Positions 39,683 through 52,066 of a stretch of DNA of 64,000 nucleotides are shown in pieces; position 1 is the first letter of the stretch, and each line of letters starts with the position of its first letter. The notes below the pieces were generated by a model. That model ran no database searches. It was not told where the DNA came from and saw nothing but the letters and a program-made list of their open reading frames with translations. The stretch comes from Mimachlamys varia (Eukaryota; Mollusca; Bivalvia; Pectinida; Pectinidae), in NCBI GenBank assembly GCA_947623455.1, contig OX392532.1, positions 4,051,501-4,115,500 on the forward strand. Reading direction: 5' to 3'. A program made the translations under genes and the position numbers.

Positions 39683-39726
39683 GAACAGAAACAATAGGAC
39701 TTTTCACCACAAAGTGAAAAGCCCTA

Positions 39727-41256
39727 ATAAATTAAAACTTAAACAGTTGAAGCTATTGTATTAAATGCATGTGTCAACAAATTTGGTGCAAGCTTTGAAG
39801 TTAGTTAAAAACTGTTGGAAATACCTGGAAGCTAGGTTTTCAGACCTGTCCACCCTAGCTGTGACCTTTGCTCTGTGACCTCTTAGTGTCCCTGTAACAT
39901 TGAACAGGTACAATATTGTGTCACAGAACTATTGCACAAATAAAAACTAATGTCATGTTCACATCTACATTGTATATAGCTCAGTACAAACAAAGCTTTC
40001 TACAATGTAACAACCAGATCTAATGTAAATATGTGTCAGATCACAGACTTAAGACAATATATTTTACAATCTCTGTTAACAGTAACATACTTAAATGTAC
40101 ATATTCATCAATAAATAGTCATGAACACAGGTTACACAAATGAGGATTCAAAATGAACATACAAAGTAAATTGTGAGTATTTTACTAGGTAACACAAACA
40201 GGTATAGGGAATCGGGTATATACTACTATACCAAGTCTAGTCAGATTCTGTACATAAATCATTGTTTTCTATTTTACCTAGTAAATAATTTCCTTAAAAG
40301 GTTCTGCTGTTCAACAAACATTCATTCCATATGTCAAAACATGATTAATTTGCATTGGGCTTTATTACAAACAACAGACCGACTGTACCTTTCTGTGATA
40401 TCATCATTTCTATACTGTAGCTGTCTACAACATTTCTAACACCCACACAGCTGAGGGAATGTGATTATAATTACAGTCACAGATAATACATTGTAGCATG
40501 CATTACACCAAACTCTATACACATTTAATACTGAGTCTGTTTTTACAGCGTAAAAGACAATGTTATATGAAAAAAACTTTTTTAAAAAGGGGGGGGGGGT
40601 TTAACAATTTGAACTTCCTCCTTGAGGTAAACATTATTGTTCACTGCAGACATAATTATAATTGTTGTACACAGAGCTTTGTTTCAATTTATTACTTGTT
40701 TTTAAATTTGTTGATTTAAATCTGATGTTAATTTTTTGGAAATCAATCACACAAACTGTTTGTTAATGCATTTGTGCAATTTACAAGTAAAAATTTAATT
40801 TACATTATCATAAATGAAGTTCTAAATGAAGATTAACAAACTTATTCCTGTATGCATGATGATATTTCAGAACCATACAAGTCATTTACACTTATGTGTT
40901 CAATGAGGTGAGAAGGTACCAAATAACACATTTTAATTGTAAAACTTTGAAAATGATGACTTTATCAAATTACAAATGATTTATGTGCAGGTAATATTGT
41001 CAAATTAAACTGGAATAATAAATAAACAGACTTAATGCTATTGTGTAGGCGTATGGACAATAATACAATATGTAAAAATATTCATCAGAATATCGCATAT
41101 GCTACATTCCAGGCTTAGGATTAAGGAGACTTGGGTTCTCTTTGATTGTCCTGTTGGTACATGCATCCTTTTACAATAGACACGTTCTCTTGCACATACA
41201 TGATCCTATGTGTATGGGCAGTATTGTTTTTTTCAGTTTTAACAGAATTGATGGGA
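39727..41256. other. Probable 3' UTR/intergenic DNA for the exon at 41257
   Basis: AT-rich and without exons. AATAAA on the minus strand occurs near 40360 and 40688, which could end the transcript whose stop codon is at 41257-41259. An 11-base G run lies near 40590. Confidence 0.35.
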
Positions 41257-41502
41257 TCAATCCATGTGACCAGCATCTTTGATCTCGACTCGCCGAGACA
41301 GAAACACGGCACCTAAAATGCTCACCAGTGTCAACAGAAAGAAGCAGATGTAGAACATCTCTTCATCAAAAATGTCGGTGAAGGAAGGGATGTAGGCCGA
41401 CCATCTCTTGACAAGGTGGTGTGCCACAGTATCACTCTTCATTGTAATGGAGGACTCAATATACCACACTCCAAGGCTAAAGACAGCAACAAGACTCCAA
41501 CA
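41257..41502 (-). CDS. Candidate terminal exon: small membrane protein
   Basis: The frame is open from a pyrimidine-rich acceptor (cctgtccttag, ending at 41503) to a stop at 41257, in phase 0 directly after the AG: 81 codons plus stop. It begins CWSLVAVFSLGVWYIES, then ITMKSDTVAHHLVKRW. A clear membrane segment FYICFFLLTLVSILGAVFL is followed by a short SRRVEIKDAGHMD tail. If translation starts at the internal ATG (41442), the product would be a 61-residue single-pass protein; if the exon is spliced to upstream coding sequence, the first hydrophobic stretch could be a second membrane segment. The sequence has the composition of a real coding exon, but I do not recognise the family. Upstream exons were not found. 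Confidence 0.55.
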   Translation of the reverse strand, partial: CWSLVAVFSLGVWYIESSITMKSDTVAHHLVKRWSAYIPSFTDIFDEEMFYICFFLLTLVSILGAVFLSRRVEIKDAGHMD

Positions 41503-41599
41503 CTAAGGACAGGAACAAGACTCAAACACTAAGGACAGGTGTTTGACTGAAAACATAAAATAAAAAATCAAATAACAGTGGCACAAGAACAACCTTTTT

Positions 41600-41831
41600 G
41601 CTAGGGTGGGGTATATATAGGGGTGGCTGGAACCTGGTGCCATAGTAAGGTTTATATACTATATAGGGGTGACTGGACGGGTACCCCTGTGCCAGGGTTT
41701 GGTTTATATAGGGGCGGCTGACCCTGGTACCTGGGTTGGGTATATATCGGGGTGGCTGGACCCCGTGACTGGGTTGGGTATATATAGGGGTGACTGGACG
41801 GGTACCCCTGTGCCAGGGTTGGGTATATATA
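41600..41831 (+). repeat. 45-bp minisatellite, left part
   Basis: Irregular copies of the same unit as at 43037-43690 (gtatatataggggtggctgg, acgggtacccctgtgccagg, gttgg). The array is interrupted at 41832 by a TIR transposon. Confidence 0.85.
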
Positions 41832-43036
41832 CAGTGATTCAGATTGGCCTGTCTTACTAAAGGATAGATGTCCTAAATGCTGAAATTTTCTTAGGCCATT
41901 TTGTCCGGAACTACAAAAAAGTTTAGGCCATTGTGCTGAAATTTTCTTGGTGCCGTCGACATAGGATATATATCAAGCAACAAAAATAATGTTTTTGTTA
42001 ATCAGGGTCGTATATGTGTAAATAAATGAATAAAAAAAATATATTAATATCAAAAATACATAGTCTTAACATAACATAGAAAAGGGTATAAAATAGAAAA
42101 AATGCTTGAGTGAATAAATGAACAAAATAAATATCATTATAAAAAATATATTGTCTTAAATACGCCATAGGATTGCCAATAGTATATCAAGAGAGATTGA
42201 GGTTACATCTGTATGGCGTATAATTAGAGTTTCACGTCACGGTAATTTTACCGATTTTCTTACAAAATACACATTTTTTTAACACTAAAACTTAACCATA
42301 ACTTTCAAATGACATATATAACTGTAATAAATTAGTTATTTGTTGCATAAAATATTGATATTTAACGCTTGCTTGACTAGATTCCTATGGCATATTTTAG
42401 TGTCTGAGAGCCTCCGATATAAGATCGTTTTTTGGTACAAAGTACACATTTGTTTTCAATGAAACTTTACCAGATGGTGTAATATGCACCAATCATGGAA
42501 TGAAAGGATGTGTTTTGAAGATATAGTATGTACATTTATCTATGGCGCCGAAAATATCCTATGGCGTATTTTCTCCTATGGCGTATTTTAGTGTGACCGT
42601 TTTCTGACCCTCTTGCAGCAATTTTCGTTTTTTAGGTCCCATGTTTTTTTCTGTATCTTCTGAACGCTTACAAAAGATCGTTACTATTGCAGCGAAGTAC
42701 AAGCGCCCAAGTGATAGCAGTTGTTTTTTTACATCGTCCAAACGTTTGTAAAATCTTATATGACATAGAATGGTAACAAGCGCCCGAGTGATAACAGTTT
42801 TGTTATGTTTGATCGGTGTGAAGTTCAGGAAATAGACAAACGATCGTATTTCGACAGATATTTTGACTTTAGATAAAAATACTTTCAGTTGTCTTTTGCA
42901 ACTGATAATTCATCGGCCATTTAGTCTGATAAAATAAAAAACTACCGGCCCTTATGTCCCATGAGAGATATTTTTCTCGGCGATTTGCATTTTCAATCGG
43001 CCATTTACCGATGGCCGAGCCCAATCTGAATCACTG
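41832..43036. mobile_element. Non-autonomous TIR transposon inserted in the minisatellite
   Basis: Perfect 16-bp terminal inverted repeats (cagtgattcagattgg and its reverse complement at 43021-43036) enclose 1,205 bp with no transposase frame. Both junctions lie inside the 45-bp repeat; atata flanks each end and joining the flanks restores the repeat unit, so a 5-bp target duplication is likely. The CAGTG terminus recalls hAT ends but hAT usually duplicates 8 bp; superfamily is uncertain. Confidence 0.8.
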
Positions 43037-43690
43037 ATATAGGGGTGGCTGGACCCTGTGCCAGGGTTGGGTATATATAGGGGTGGCTGGACGGGTACCC
43101 CTGTGCCAGGGTTGGGTATATATAGGGGTGGCTAAACGGGTACCCATGTGCCAGGGTTGGGTATATATAGGGGTGGCTGGACGGGTACCCCTGTGCCAGG
43201 GTTGGGTATATATAGGGGTGGCTGGACGGGTACCCCTGTGCCAGGGTTGGGTAAATATAGGGGTGACTGGAAGGGTACCCCTATGGCAGGGTTGGGTATA
43301 TATAGGGGTGGCTGGACGGGTACCCCCGTGGCAGGGTTGGGTATATATAGTGAAGGGGTGGCTGGACCCCGTGGCAGGGTTGGGTATATATAGGGGTGGC
43401 TGGACCCCGTGACAGGGTTGGGTATATATAGGGGTGGCTGGACGGGTACCCCTGTGCCAGGGTTGGGTATATATAGGGGTGGCTGGAAGGGTACCCCTGT
43501 GCCAGGGTTGGGTACATATAGGGGTGGCTGGAAGGGTACCCCTGTGCCAGGGTTGGGTAAATATAGGGGTGACTGGATGGGTACCCCTGTGCCAGGGTTG
43601 GGTGTATATAGGGGTGACTGGATGGGTACCCCAGTGCCAGGGTTGGGTATATATAGGGGTGGCTGACCCTGGTACCTGTGTGGGGTATAT
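43037..43690 (+). repeat. 45-bp minisatellite, right part, ~14 copies
   Basis: Tandem 45-bp units, each with gggtatatatagggg and a ggacgggtacccctgtgcca block. As 45 is divisible by three, several frames stay open on both strands (for example a 15-residue period GRVPLCQGWVYIGVA on the plus strand). No start context or splice signals support translation. Confidence 0.9.
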
Positions 43691-43696
43691 TTAGAA

Positions 43697-43863
43697 GTTA
43701 CACAATGAGTGGTTGTTGGATATGGAATTTATTTCACACAAATTAATTATTTTTTTAAAGTTACAAAAGACACGAGCTTTAGTGAGTGTCTTTTGTAACT
43801 TTTAGAAAATAATTAACAAGAGTGAAATAAATTTCATATTCAATAATCACGAGTGTTGTGACC
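43697..43863. mobile_element. Fold-back element next to the minisatellite
   Basis: A long palindrome of about 167 bp. The inner arms match perfectly over 17 bases (aaagttacaaaagacac) around a 12-base loop (gagctttagtga). The outer arms (tatggaatttatttcaca against the inverse of gtgaaataaatttcatatt) match with mismatches. Non-coding. Confidence 0.75.
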
Positions 43864-44198
43864 TGTTTCTATCACAATATTAAATTGGCAGTGTCAGTGT
43901 TGATTTTTGGAGTGAATCGCGGACTATTTGCGTGAAAACACATCATCTCGCATATATTCCCGCCAAGTTGTGATGTCGTCAACAATCGATGACGACGTCA
44001 ACAATGGTGATTTCCGGTCAAAGTTCATCTTCTCAACCAATCAAAAGTCCGGAAGGTCATATTCCACTAGGGGTATATAACATATATTTATCCAACAGTA
44101 AGCACGTTTATACAATGGTCTGAGAGTGGAATAACACGGGGTATTGTGGTAGAAAAACTAGTTCAATCCTATAACAAAGTTGGTGCCCTTGATTATGA

Positions 44199-44395
44199 TC
44201 ACTCAATGGGTATAACGTATAAACTATCTATAGAAGATTTAGACTGATGATTCCCGGAAGATATTGAACATTGGTTGTTATTGTCTTCATGGTCAAAGGC
44301 TGTGCTAGAGGGCCGGGAGTGCTGTAGAAATTGAGAGTACATGTCACTTCTAGCCTGGGCCACAGTTGTTGGACTCTTTGTCAGTAAATAAATAT
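44199..44395 (-). CDS. Candidate last exon, Ser-rich C-terminal tail
   Basis: After an acceptor (ttcatatatatag) the frame enters with two bases of a split codon and runs 65 codons to a stop at 44199. It reads IYLLTKSPTTVAQARSDMYS, then QFLQHSRPSS, and ends SSIDSLYVIPIE. It has no stops and protein-like composition (polar, Ser/Asn-rich), consistent with a cytoplasmic tail. Family unknown. The donor phase of the candidate exon at 57216-57389 is compatible with this acceptor, but a 12.8-kb intron containing another gene would be needed. Confidence 0.35.
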
Positions 44396-44577
44396 CTATA
44401 TATATGAATCCGCCCATCACAGAATATAATGGAAGTATACCAACGTTATTTCTCAACTGTTTGTAAACAATGCATATATAACTTATTTATTGGTTTTCAT
44501 TCCGTCCGACATTTTTACATCACATGTGTAGACCATGGTAAACTTTCTGTAATGGGTGACTCCATCATATATATATA

Positions 44578-44845
44578 TGGTTGGTCGGGTGGTGCATTGG
44601 ATAGCGCACTTGCCTTTCACCAAGGCGGCCGTGGTTTGATTCCTCGACTGGACGTGAAAAGGTATTGGGGTCACCTGCCCGACCACGTGGGTTTTCTTCG
44701 GGTACTCCGGTTTCCTCCCACAATAAGACCCCTCGCGCGCACGTTAATAACCGGGCAAACAAGAGTGATTAATATAAATTGGATAACTTAATAATTCATT
44801 AATTGTTTCATAATTGTTGTAAAATAAATAAAGTTTATATATATT
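44578..44845 (+). mobile_element. tRNA-derived SINE, complete
   Basis: A tRNA-like head with box A (ggtggtgcattggatagcgc) and box B (ggtttgattcc) is followed by a body with cgggtactccggtttcctcc, a stretch common in marine-invertebrate SINEs, and an A/T-rich tail ending aataaataaagtttatat. About 268 bp. A 3' fragment lies at 33545-33641. Confidence 0.8.
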
Positions 44846-44884
44846 TTTATATATGTATCTTATTAACTAACAGAAACTTGAGCA

Positions 44885-44975
44885 ACTGTGCTTGGGCTAA
44901 TGGGAAGAGTGCCAGCTGGGAACCTGCATGGAAATCGAGAGTTTGATCCTAGGTGGAAGCATACTTTTTTCTTTC
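44885..44975 (+). mobile_element. tRNA-like SINE head, second type
   Basis: tgggctaatgggaagagtgc resembles box A and gagtttgatcct box B, followed by a T-rich run. It is unlike the neighbouring SINE. No foldable acceptor stem was seen, so it is not called as a tRNA gene. Confidence 0.4.
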
Positions 44976-46154
44976 CTGTTATACATGTATTATTGACCTG
45001 CCTTTGTGGTAAAATATTGATTAGGTTCTAATGTAACAGTCTAAGCTATATTTCAAATGCTTTAAACTTAGATAACCTGTATTGGTACAAAACCTGTTTA
45101 TACTACCAAAGTAACAATGAGTAAAGTACATATCTGGACTGGGGTTATGCCTATTTAAATAAGCCTGGGACCTTCTGAACTCTTAGACGGCCGCTCCTAC
45201 ATCTGTACACGCGCCTGTGTTGTGTACGACAATGACCCCATCTACAGTGTAGTTACCTATATGTATACTGTACAAGTCATGTATCTAGCTGCGATAATGT
45301 AGCTCTATCAAGCATCCATATCGTTGGACTTTGTAAATAACTGTGTGTTTTTATATCATTAAAAATGAAAATATAGCTTCCAACAAGCATGAACGTTAAC
45401 TAAAAATGAATGACTGCATAACTCATCGTTATGCCCAACCTAGCTGTGTAGGTGAGACCCGATTGGACCGAGTGTTGCTACTGTTGTATGCCCCCAAATT
45501 GCCTCAATACCGGTCTGGCTAGCGTCTCATCCGTACATTGGTTAATGAAAGAAAGCGCGACCATTTCATTACATACCTATATTTTTGGAGAAAGGCAAAA
45601 TCTCGATATTTCTTCTTTGGAAATTAAATATATCTAATTTCGCACCAGTGTCAGCAGTCCTTTCACCGGAACAGCAAATAGCCTAATAAATTTAGAGCCG
45701 GAACAATAAGTTCCGGACCAAAGTTTCCGGATTTTTCTTGTAATTTTAATAAAGGCCTTGTATATTGTGTATTGTTCAAATATCAATCATCTTTATTTGG
45801 ACTTTTGTAAATATTGTTCTAATGGCCATTGTGTGCAAATAATTGACTGTTACAATGACACCAAGCGAGCGCAAGCCACATGCGCATGGATTCACTATGT
45901 ATGTAACTTCATGCACAAACGGAGCATACTTGAGCCAGGGACGTACATGTGAGATATACGTCCTGCTTGAGCTCAGCATTATCAAATAAAACTCGTTTCA
46001 TATCAATTGACAGCTTTACTCACATTATCATGTAATTTGGAAAGGCTTTGTTGATACGACATTTACTGAAAAAGTGTGAAATATATGCATGGAGATTTAA
46101 TAGTACATTTTTTATCTAACCGATTTTCGTTAACAATGTACATGTATATCTCCA
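44976..46154. other. Non-coding stretch, nothing recognised
   Basis: No exon was recognised. A short imperfect inverted repeat (ggacgtacatgtgagatata then cgtcc, near 45941) resembles the hairpin near 1195. Confidence 0.4.
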
Positions 46155-46450
46155 AGGACGTTAAAGAGGCAATATTTAGTGAAGTTTTACTTTTTTCATA
46201 ATATCACCAAATATTTTTATAAAATTGTAGTTCTGTAATCCTTACGAACCATTTATACCGATATTTTGACAAAACCTGATGTTTTCCATGCGTTTTTTTT
46301 AATTATTAATAAGGGATCGGTCGGAATCCTTAATCGTCCAGCTCATGCAAATGAGATATACGTTTACAAGCATCTCTGAACATTTTGTATTCAGGTGGAC
46401 GCGCAGACCTGCCTCGTGGGTGCATAAAAATCGCTTCGTAATCGAAGTGC
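46155..46450 (+). repeat. Dispersed repeat family B, copy 1
   Basis: Shares an ordered set of blocks with 55452-55690: ttaaagaggcaat then tttagtgaag, ccgatattttgacaaaa, gatgttttccatgcgttttt, taatcgtcca, gtttacaagcatctctgaac and gcagacctgcctcgtgggtg. Roughly 250-300 bp, diverged, class unknown. Confidence 0.6.
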
Positions 46451-46539
46451 ATCCTGTCTAAAACATCCCTGGATAAAGATAAGCATATACATATATGTAG
46501 TATTTATCTCAAAACAGTTCATGTACATGATAAATTCCT

Positions 46540-49500
46540 GACCTAGGGATAATAGATACTGTAGTAACAGTGAGATAGAGATAATACATACTGTAGTAAC
46601 TGTGACCTAGAGATAATATATACCTGTAATAACTGTGACCTAGGGATAATAGATACTGTAGTAACTGTGACCTAGAGATTATATATACTGTAGTAACTGT
46701 GACCTAGAGATAATATATACTGTAGTAACTGTGAGAAAGGGATAATACATACTGTAGTAACTGTGACCTAGAGATTATATATACTGTAGTAACTGTGACC
46801 TAAAGATAATATATACTGTTGTAACTGTGAGATAGAGATAATAGATACTGTAGTAACTGTGACCTAGATATAATAGATAATGTAGTGACTGTGACCTAGG
46901 GATAATAGATACTGTAGTAACTGTGACCTAGGGGTAATATATACTGTAGTAACTGTGACCTAGGGGAAATAGATACTGTAGTAACTGTGACCTAGAGATA
47001 ATACATACTGTAGTAACTGTGACCTAGAGACAATATATACTGTAGTAACTGTGACCTAGGGGTAATAGATACTGTAGTAACTGTGAGATAGAGATAATAG
47101 ATACTGTAGTAACTGTAACCTAGAGATAATAGATACTGTAGTAACTGTGACCAAGAGATAATAGATACTGTAGTAACTGTGACCTAGGGATAATATATAC
47201 TGTAGTAACTGTAACCTAGAGATAACAGATACTGTAGTAACTGTGGCCTAGAGATAATAGATACTGTAGTAACTGTGACCTAGGGATAATAGATACTGTA
47301 GTAACTGTTACCTAGAGATAATAGATACTGTACTGTAGTAAATGTGGCCTAGAGATAATATATACTGTAGTAACTGTGACCTAGAGATAATATATACTGT
47401 AGTAACTGTGACCTAGGGATAATATATACTGTAGTAACTGTGACCTAGAGATTATATATACTGTAGTAACTGTGACCTAGAGATAATAGATACTGTAGTA
47501 ACTGTGACCTAGAGATAATAGATACTGTAGTAACTGTGACCTAGAGATAATATATACTGTTGTAACTGTGACCTAGAGGTTATATATACTGTAGTAACTG
47601 TGGCCTAGAGATAATATATACTGTAGTAACTGTAACCTAGGGATAATAGATACTGTACTGTAGTAAATGTGGCCTAGAGATAATATATACTGTTGTAACT
47701 GTGACCTAGAGATTATATATACTGTAGTAACTGTGGCCTAGAGATAATATATACTGTTGTAACTGTTACCTAGGGATAATAGATACTGTAGTAACTGTGA
47801 CCTAGAGATAATACATACTGTAGTAACTGTGACCTAGAGATAATAGATACTGTAGTAACTGTGACCTAGGGATAATAGATACTGTAGTAACTGTGACCTA
47901 GAGATAATACATACTGTAGTAACTGTGACCTAGTGATAATATATACTGTTGTAACTGTGACCTAGAGATAATACATACTGTAGTAACTGTGACCTAGAGA
48001 TAATATATACTGTTGTAACTGTTACCTAGGGATAATAGATACTGTAGTAACTGTGACCTAGAGATAATACATACTGTAGTAACTGTGACCTAGAGATAAT
48101 ACATACTGTAGTAACTGTGACCTAGAGATAATACATACTGTAGTAACTGTGACCTAGAGATAATACATACTGTAGTAACTGTGACCTAGAGATAATACAT
48201 ACTGTAGTAACTGTGACCTAGAGATAATACATATTGTAGTAACTGTGACCTAGAGATAATACATACTGTAGTAACTGTGACCTAGTGATAATACATACTG
48301 TAGTAACTGTGACCTAGAGATAATACATACTGTAGTAACTGTGACCTAGAGATAATACATACTGTAGTAACTGTGACCTAGAGATAATACATACTGTAGT
48401 AACTGTGACCTAGAGATAATACATACTGTAGTAACTGTGACCTAGAGATAATACATACTGTAGTAACTGTGACCTAGAGATAATACATACTGTAGTAACT
48501 GTGACCTAGAGATAATACATACTGTAGTAACTGTGACCTAGAGATAATACATACTGTAGTAACTGTGACCTAGAGATAATACATACTGTAGTAACTGTGA
48601 CCTAGAGATAATACATACTGTAGTAACTGTGACCTAGAGATAATACATACTGTAGTAACTGTGACCTAGAGATAATATATACTGTTGTAACTGTTACCTA
48701 GGGATAATAGATACTGTAGTAACTGTGACCTAGAGATAATAGATACTGTAGTAACTGTGACCTAGAGATAATAGATACTGTAGTAACTGTGACCTAGAGA
48801 TAATAGATACTGTAGTAACTGTGAGATAGAGATAATAGATACTGTAGTAACTGTGACCTAGTGATAATAGATACTGTAGTAACTGTGACCTAGGGATAAT
48901 AGATACTGTAGTAACTGTGACCTAGAGATAATAGATACTATAGTAACTGTGACCTAGAGATAATATATACTGTAGTAACTGTGACCTAGTGATAATATAT
49001 ACTGTAGTAACTGTGACCTAGAGATAATATATACTGTAGTTACTGTGACCTAGAGATAATAGATACTGTAGTAACTGTGACCAAGAGATAATAGATACTG
49101 TAGTAACTGTGACCTAGAGATAATAGATACTGTAGTAACTGTGACCTAGAGATAATAGATACTGTAGTAACTGTTACCTAGGGATAATACATACTGTAGT
49201 AACTGTGACCTAGAGATAATAGATACTATAGTAACTGTGACCTAGAGATAATAGATACTGTAGTAACTGTGACCTAGTGATAATAGATACTGTAGTAACT
49301 GTGACCTAGGGATAATAGATACTGTAGTAACTGTGACCTAGGGATAATATATACTGTAGTAACTGTGAGATAGAGATAATAGATACTGTAGTAACTGTGA
49401 CATAGAAATAATATATATTGTAGTAACTGTGACCTAAAGATAATATATACTGTTGTAACTGTGACCCAGGGGTAATAGATACTGTTGTAACTGTGACCTA

Positions 49501-51712
49501 GGGATAATAGATACTGTAGTAACTGTGACCTAGGGATAATATATACTGTAGTAACTGTGACCTAAAGATAATAGATACTGTTGTAACTGTGAGATAGAGA
49601 TAACGTATACTGTAGTAACTGTGACCTAGAGATAATACATACTGTAATAACTGTGACCTAGAGATAATATATACTGTTGTAACTGTGAGATAGAGATAAT
49701 AGATACTTTAGTAACTGTGACCTAGAGATAATAGATACTGTAGTAACTGTGACCTAGGGATAATAGATACTGTTGTAACTGTGACCTAGGGATAATATAT
49801 ACTGTAGTAACTGTGACCTAGGGATAATATATACTGTAGTAACTGTGACCTAGAGATAATAGATACTGTAGTAACTGTGACCTAGTGATAATATACACTG
49901 TAGTAACTGTGACCTAGAGATAATATATACTGTTGTAACTGTGAGATAGAGATAATAGATACTGTAGTAACTGTGACCTAGAGATAATATACACTGTAGT
50001 AACTGTGACCTAGAGATAATATATACTGTAGTAACTGTGACCTAGAGATAATAGATACTGTTTTAACTGTGAGATAGAGATAATAGATACTGTAGTAACT
50101 GTGACCTAGTGATAATAGATACTGTAGTAACTGTGACCTAGAGATAATAGATACTGTAGTAACTGTGACATAGGGATAATAGATACTGTAGTAACTGTGA
50201 GATAGAGATAATAGATACTGTAGTAACTGTGACCTAGTGATAATAGATACTGTAGTTACTGTGACCTAGAGATAATAGATACTGTAGTAACTGTGAGATA
50301 GAGATAATATATACTGTTGTAACTGTGACCTAGGGATAATAGATACTGTAGTAACTGTGACCTAGAGATAATAGATACTGTAGTAACTGTGACATAGGGA
50401 TAATAGATACTGTAGTAACTGTGAGATAGAGATAATAGATACTGTAGTAACTGTGACCTAGAGATAATAGATACTGTAGTAACTGTGACATAGGGATAAT
50501 AGATACTGTAGTAACTGTGAGATAGAGATAATAGATACTGTTGTAACTGTGACCTAGGGATAATATATACTGTAGTAACTGTGACCTAGGGATAATAGAT
50601 ACTGTAGTAACTGTGAGATAGAGATAATAGATACTGTAGTAACTGTGACCTAGAAATAATAGATACTGTTGTAACTGTGACCTAGAGATAATAGATACTG
50701 TAGTAACTGTGACCTAGGGATAATATATACTGTAGTAACTGTGACCTAGGGGTAATATATACTGTAGTGACTGTGACCTAGGGATAATATATACTGTAGT
50801 AACTGTGAGATAGAGATAATAAATACTGTAGTAACTGTGACCTAGTGATAATATATACTGTTGTAACTGTGACCTAGAGATAATATATACTGTAGTAACT
50901 GTGACCTAGAGATAATACATACTGTAGTAACTGTGACTTAGAGACAATATATACTGTAGTAACTGTGACCTAGAGGTAATAGATACTGTAGTAACTGTGA
51001 CCTAGGGATAATAGATACTGTTGTAACTGTGAGATAGAGATAATACATACTGTAGTAACTGTGACCTAGAGATAATAGATACTGTAGTAACTGTGAGATA
51101 GAGATAATACATACTGTAGTAACTGTGACCTAGAGATAATAGATACTGTAGTAACTGTGACCTAGAGATAATAGATACTGTAGTAACTGTGACCTAGAGA
51201 TAATAGATACTGTAGTAACTGTGACCTAGAGATAATACATACTGTAGTAACTGTGACCTAGAGATAATACATACTGTAGTAACTGTGACCTAGAGATAAT
51301 ACATACTGTAGTAACTGTGACCTAGAGATAATAGATACTGTTGTAACTGTGACCTAGAGATAATACATACTGTAGTAACTGTGACCTAGAGATAATACAT
51401 ACTGTAGTAACTGTGACCTAGAGATAATATATACTGTAGTAACTGTGACCTAGAGATAATAGATACTGTAGTAACTGTGACCTAGAGATAAAACATACTG
51501 TAGTAACTGTGACCTAGAGATAATACATACTGTAGTAACTGTGACCTAGAGATAATATATACTGTAGTAACTGTGACCTAGAGATAATAGATACTGTAGT
51601 AACTGTGAGATAGAGATAATATATACTGTAGTAACTGTGAGATAGAGACAATATATACTGTAGTAACTGTGAGATAGAGATAATATATACTGTAGTTACT
51701 GTGACTTAGGGA
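46540..51712 (+). repeat. 32-bp satellite/minisatellite array, ~160 copies
   Basis: A 5.2-kb array of a 32-bp unit (gtaactgtgacctagagata, then atagatactgta). Variants include gagatagag for gacctagag, acatac/atatac/agatac, and ctgttg. The central block (about 48040-48670) is almost invariant, whereas the flanks mix variants, suggesting recent local expansion. No stable coding frame. Confidence 0.95.
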
Positions 51713-52066
51713 TATATGATGAATTCCATTTCTATTTTCCTGTCCATGTTATCTAGATATAAGGAGATAAATTACAAATTATTACTGACAAACACCATAT
51801 TTTCCAAAAGTATCGAACTATTTCATACACTTTATGTGATACAACTGAATTTGCCTCCTAAATGTATTTAAAGTACAAAGCGAAACTTTATTCATTTTTT
51901 TTTAACTTTATCGATACTAATTGATGATGTTGTTGTTGCGTTTGGATTATCATTTAACAGAGCATTGTTTAACTTAGTCTAAGTAAAGGTAAATAGTTGT
52001 AAACAATAGGTGAGCCGTGATTAAGTTTGGGGAACATGTTTGTTCGTTGATCAGGACTATGAGCAA

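Larger units (their letters stand above)
35197..39726 (+). mobile_element. Helentron/Pearl-like non-autonomous element, ~4.5 kb
   Basis: The left end carries gggcttttcacc (about 35201). The right end carries a hairpin (ggacttttcac, 6-base loop, gtgaaaagccc, about 39697-39724) whose outer arm is the inverse of the left end. Just inside the hairpin is an (aat)n microsatellite, and the centre holds 464-bp core repeats. Sequence near 35236-35295 is a diverged piece of the same core unit. 5' subterminal repeat, tandem core, microsatellite and 3' hairpin is the layout described for bivalve Pearl elements and Helentron-derived elements. No Rep/helicase gene is present. A tRNA-like SINE at 35808-35885 is nested inside. 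The boundaries and class are inferred. Confidence 0.55.

Noticed and set aside
43083..43694. Open frames of 80-109 codons in the 45-bp minisatellite
   Set aside because: Open only because the repeat length is divisible by three; equally open on the other strand, with no start or splice support.
44429..44791. 120-codon open frame
   Set aside because: It crosses the SINE head and body; the coding potential is incidental.
46540..51712. 32-bp array as CRISPR or coding repeat
   Set aside because: There are no spacers; the unit length is not a multiple of three and stops occur in all frames.
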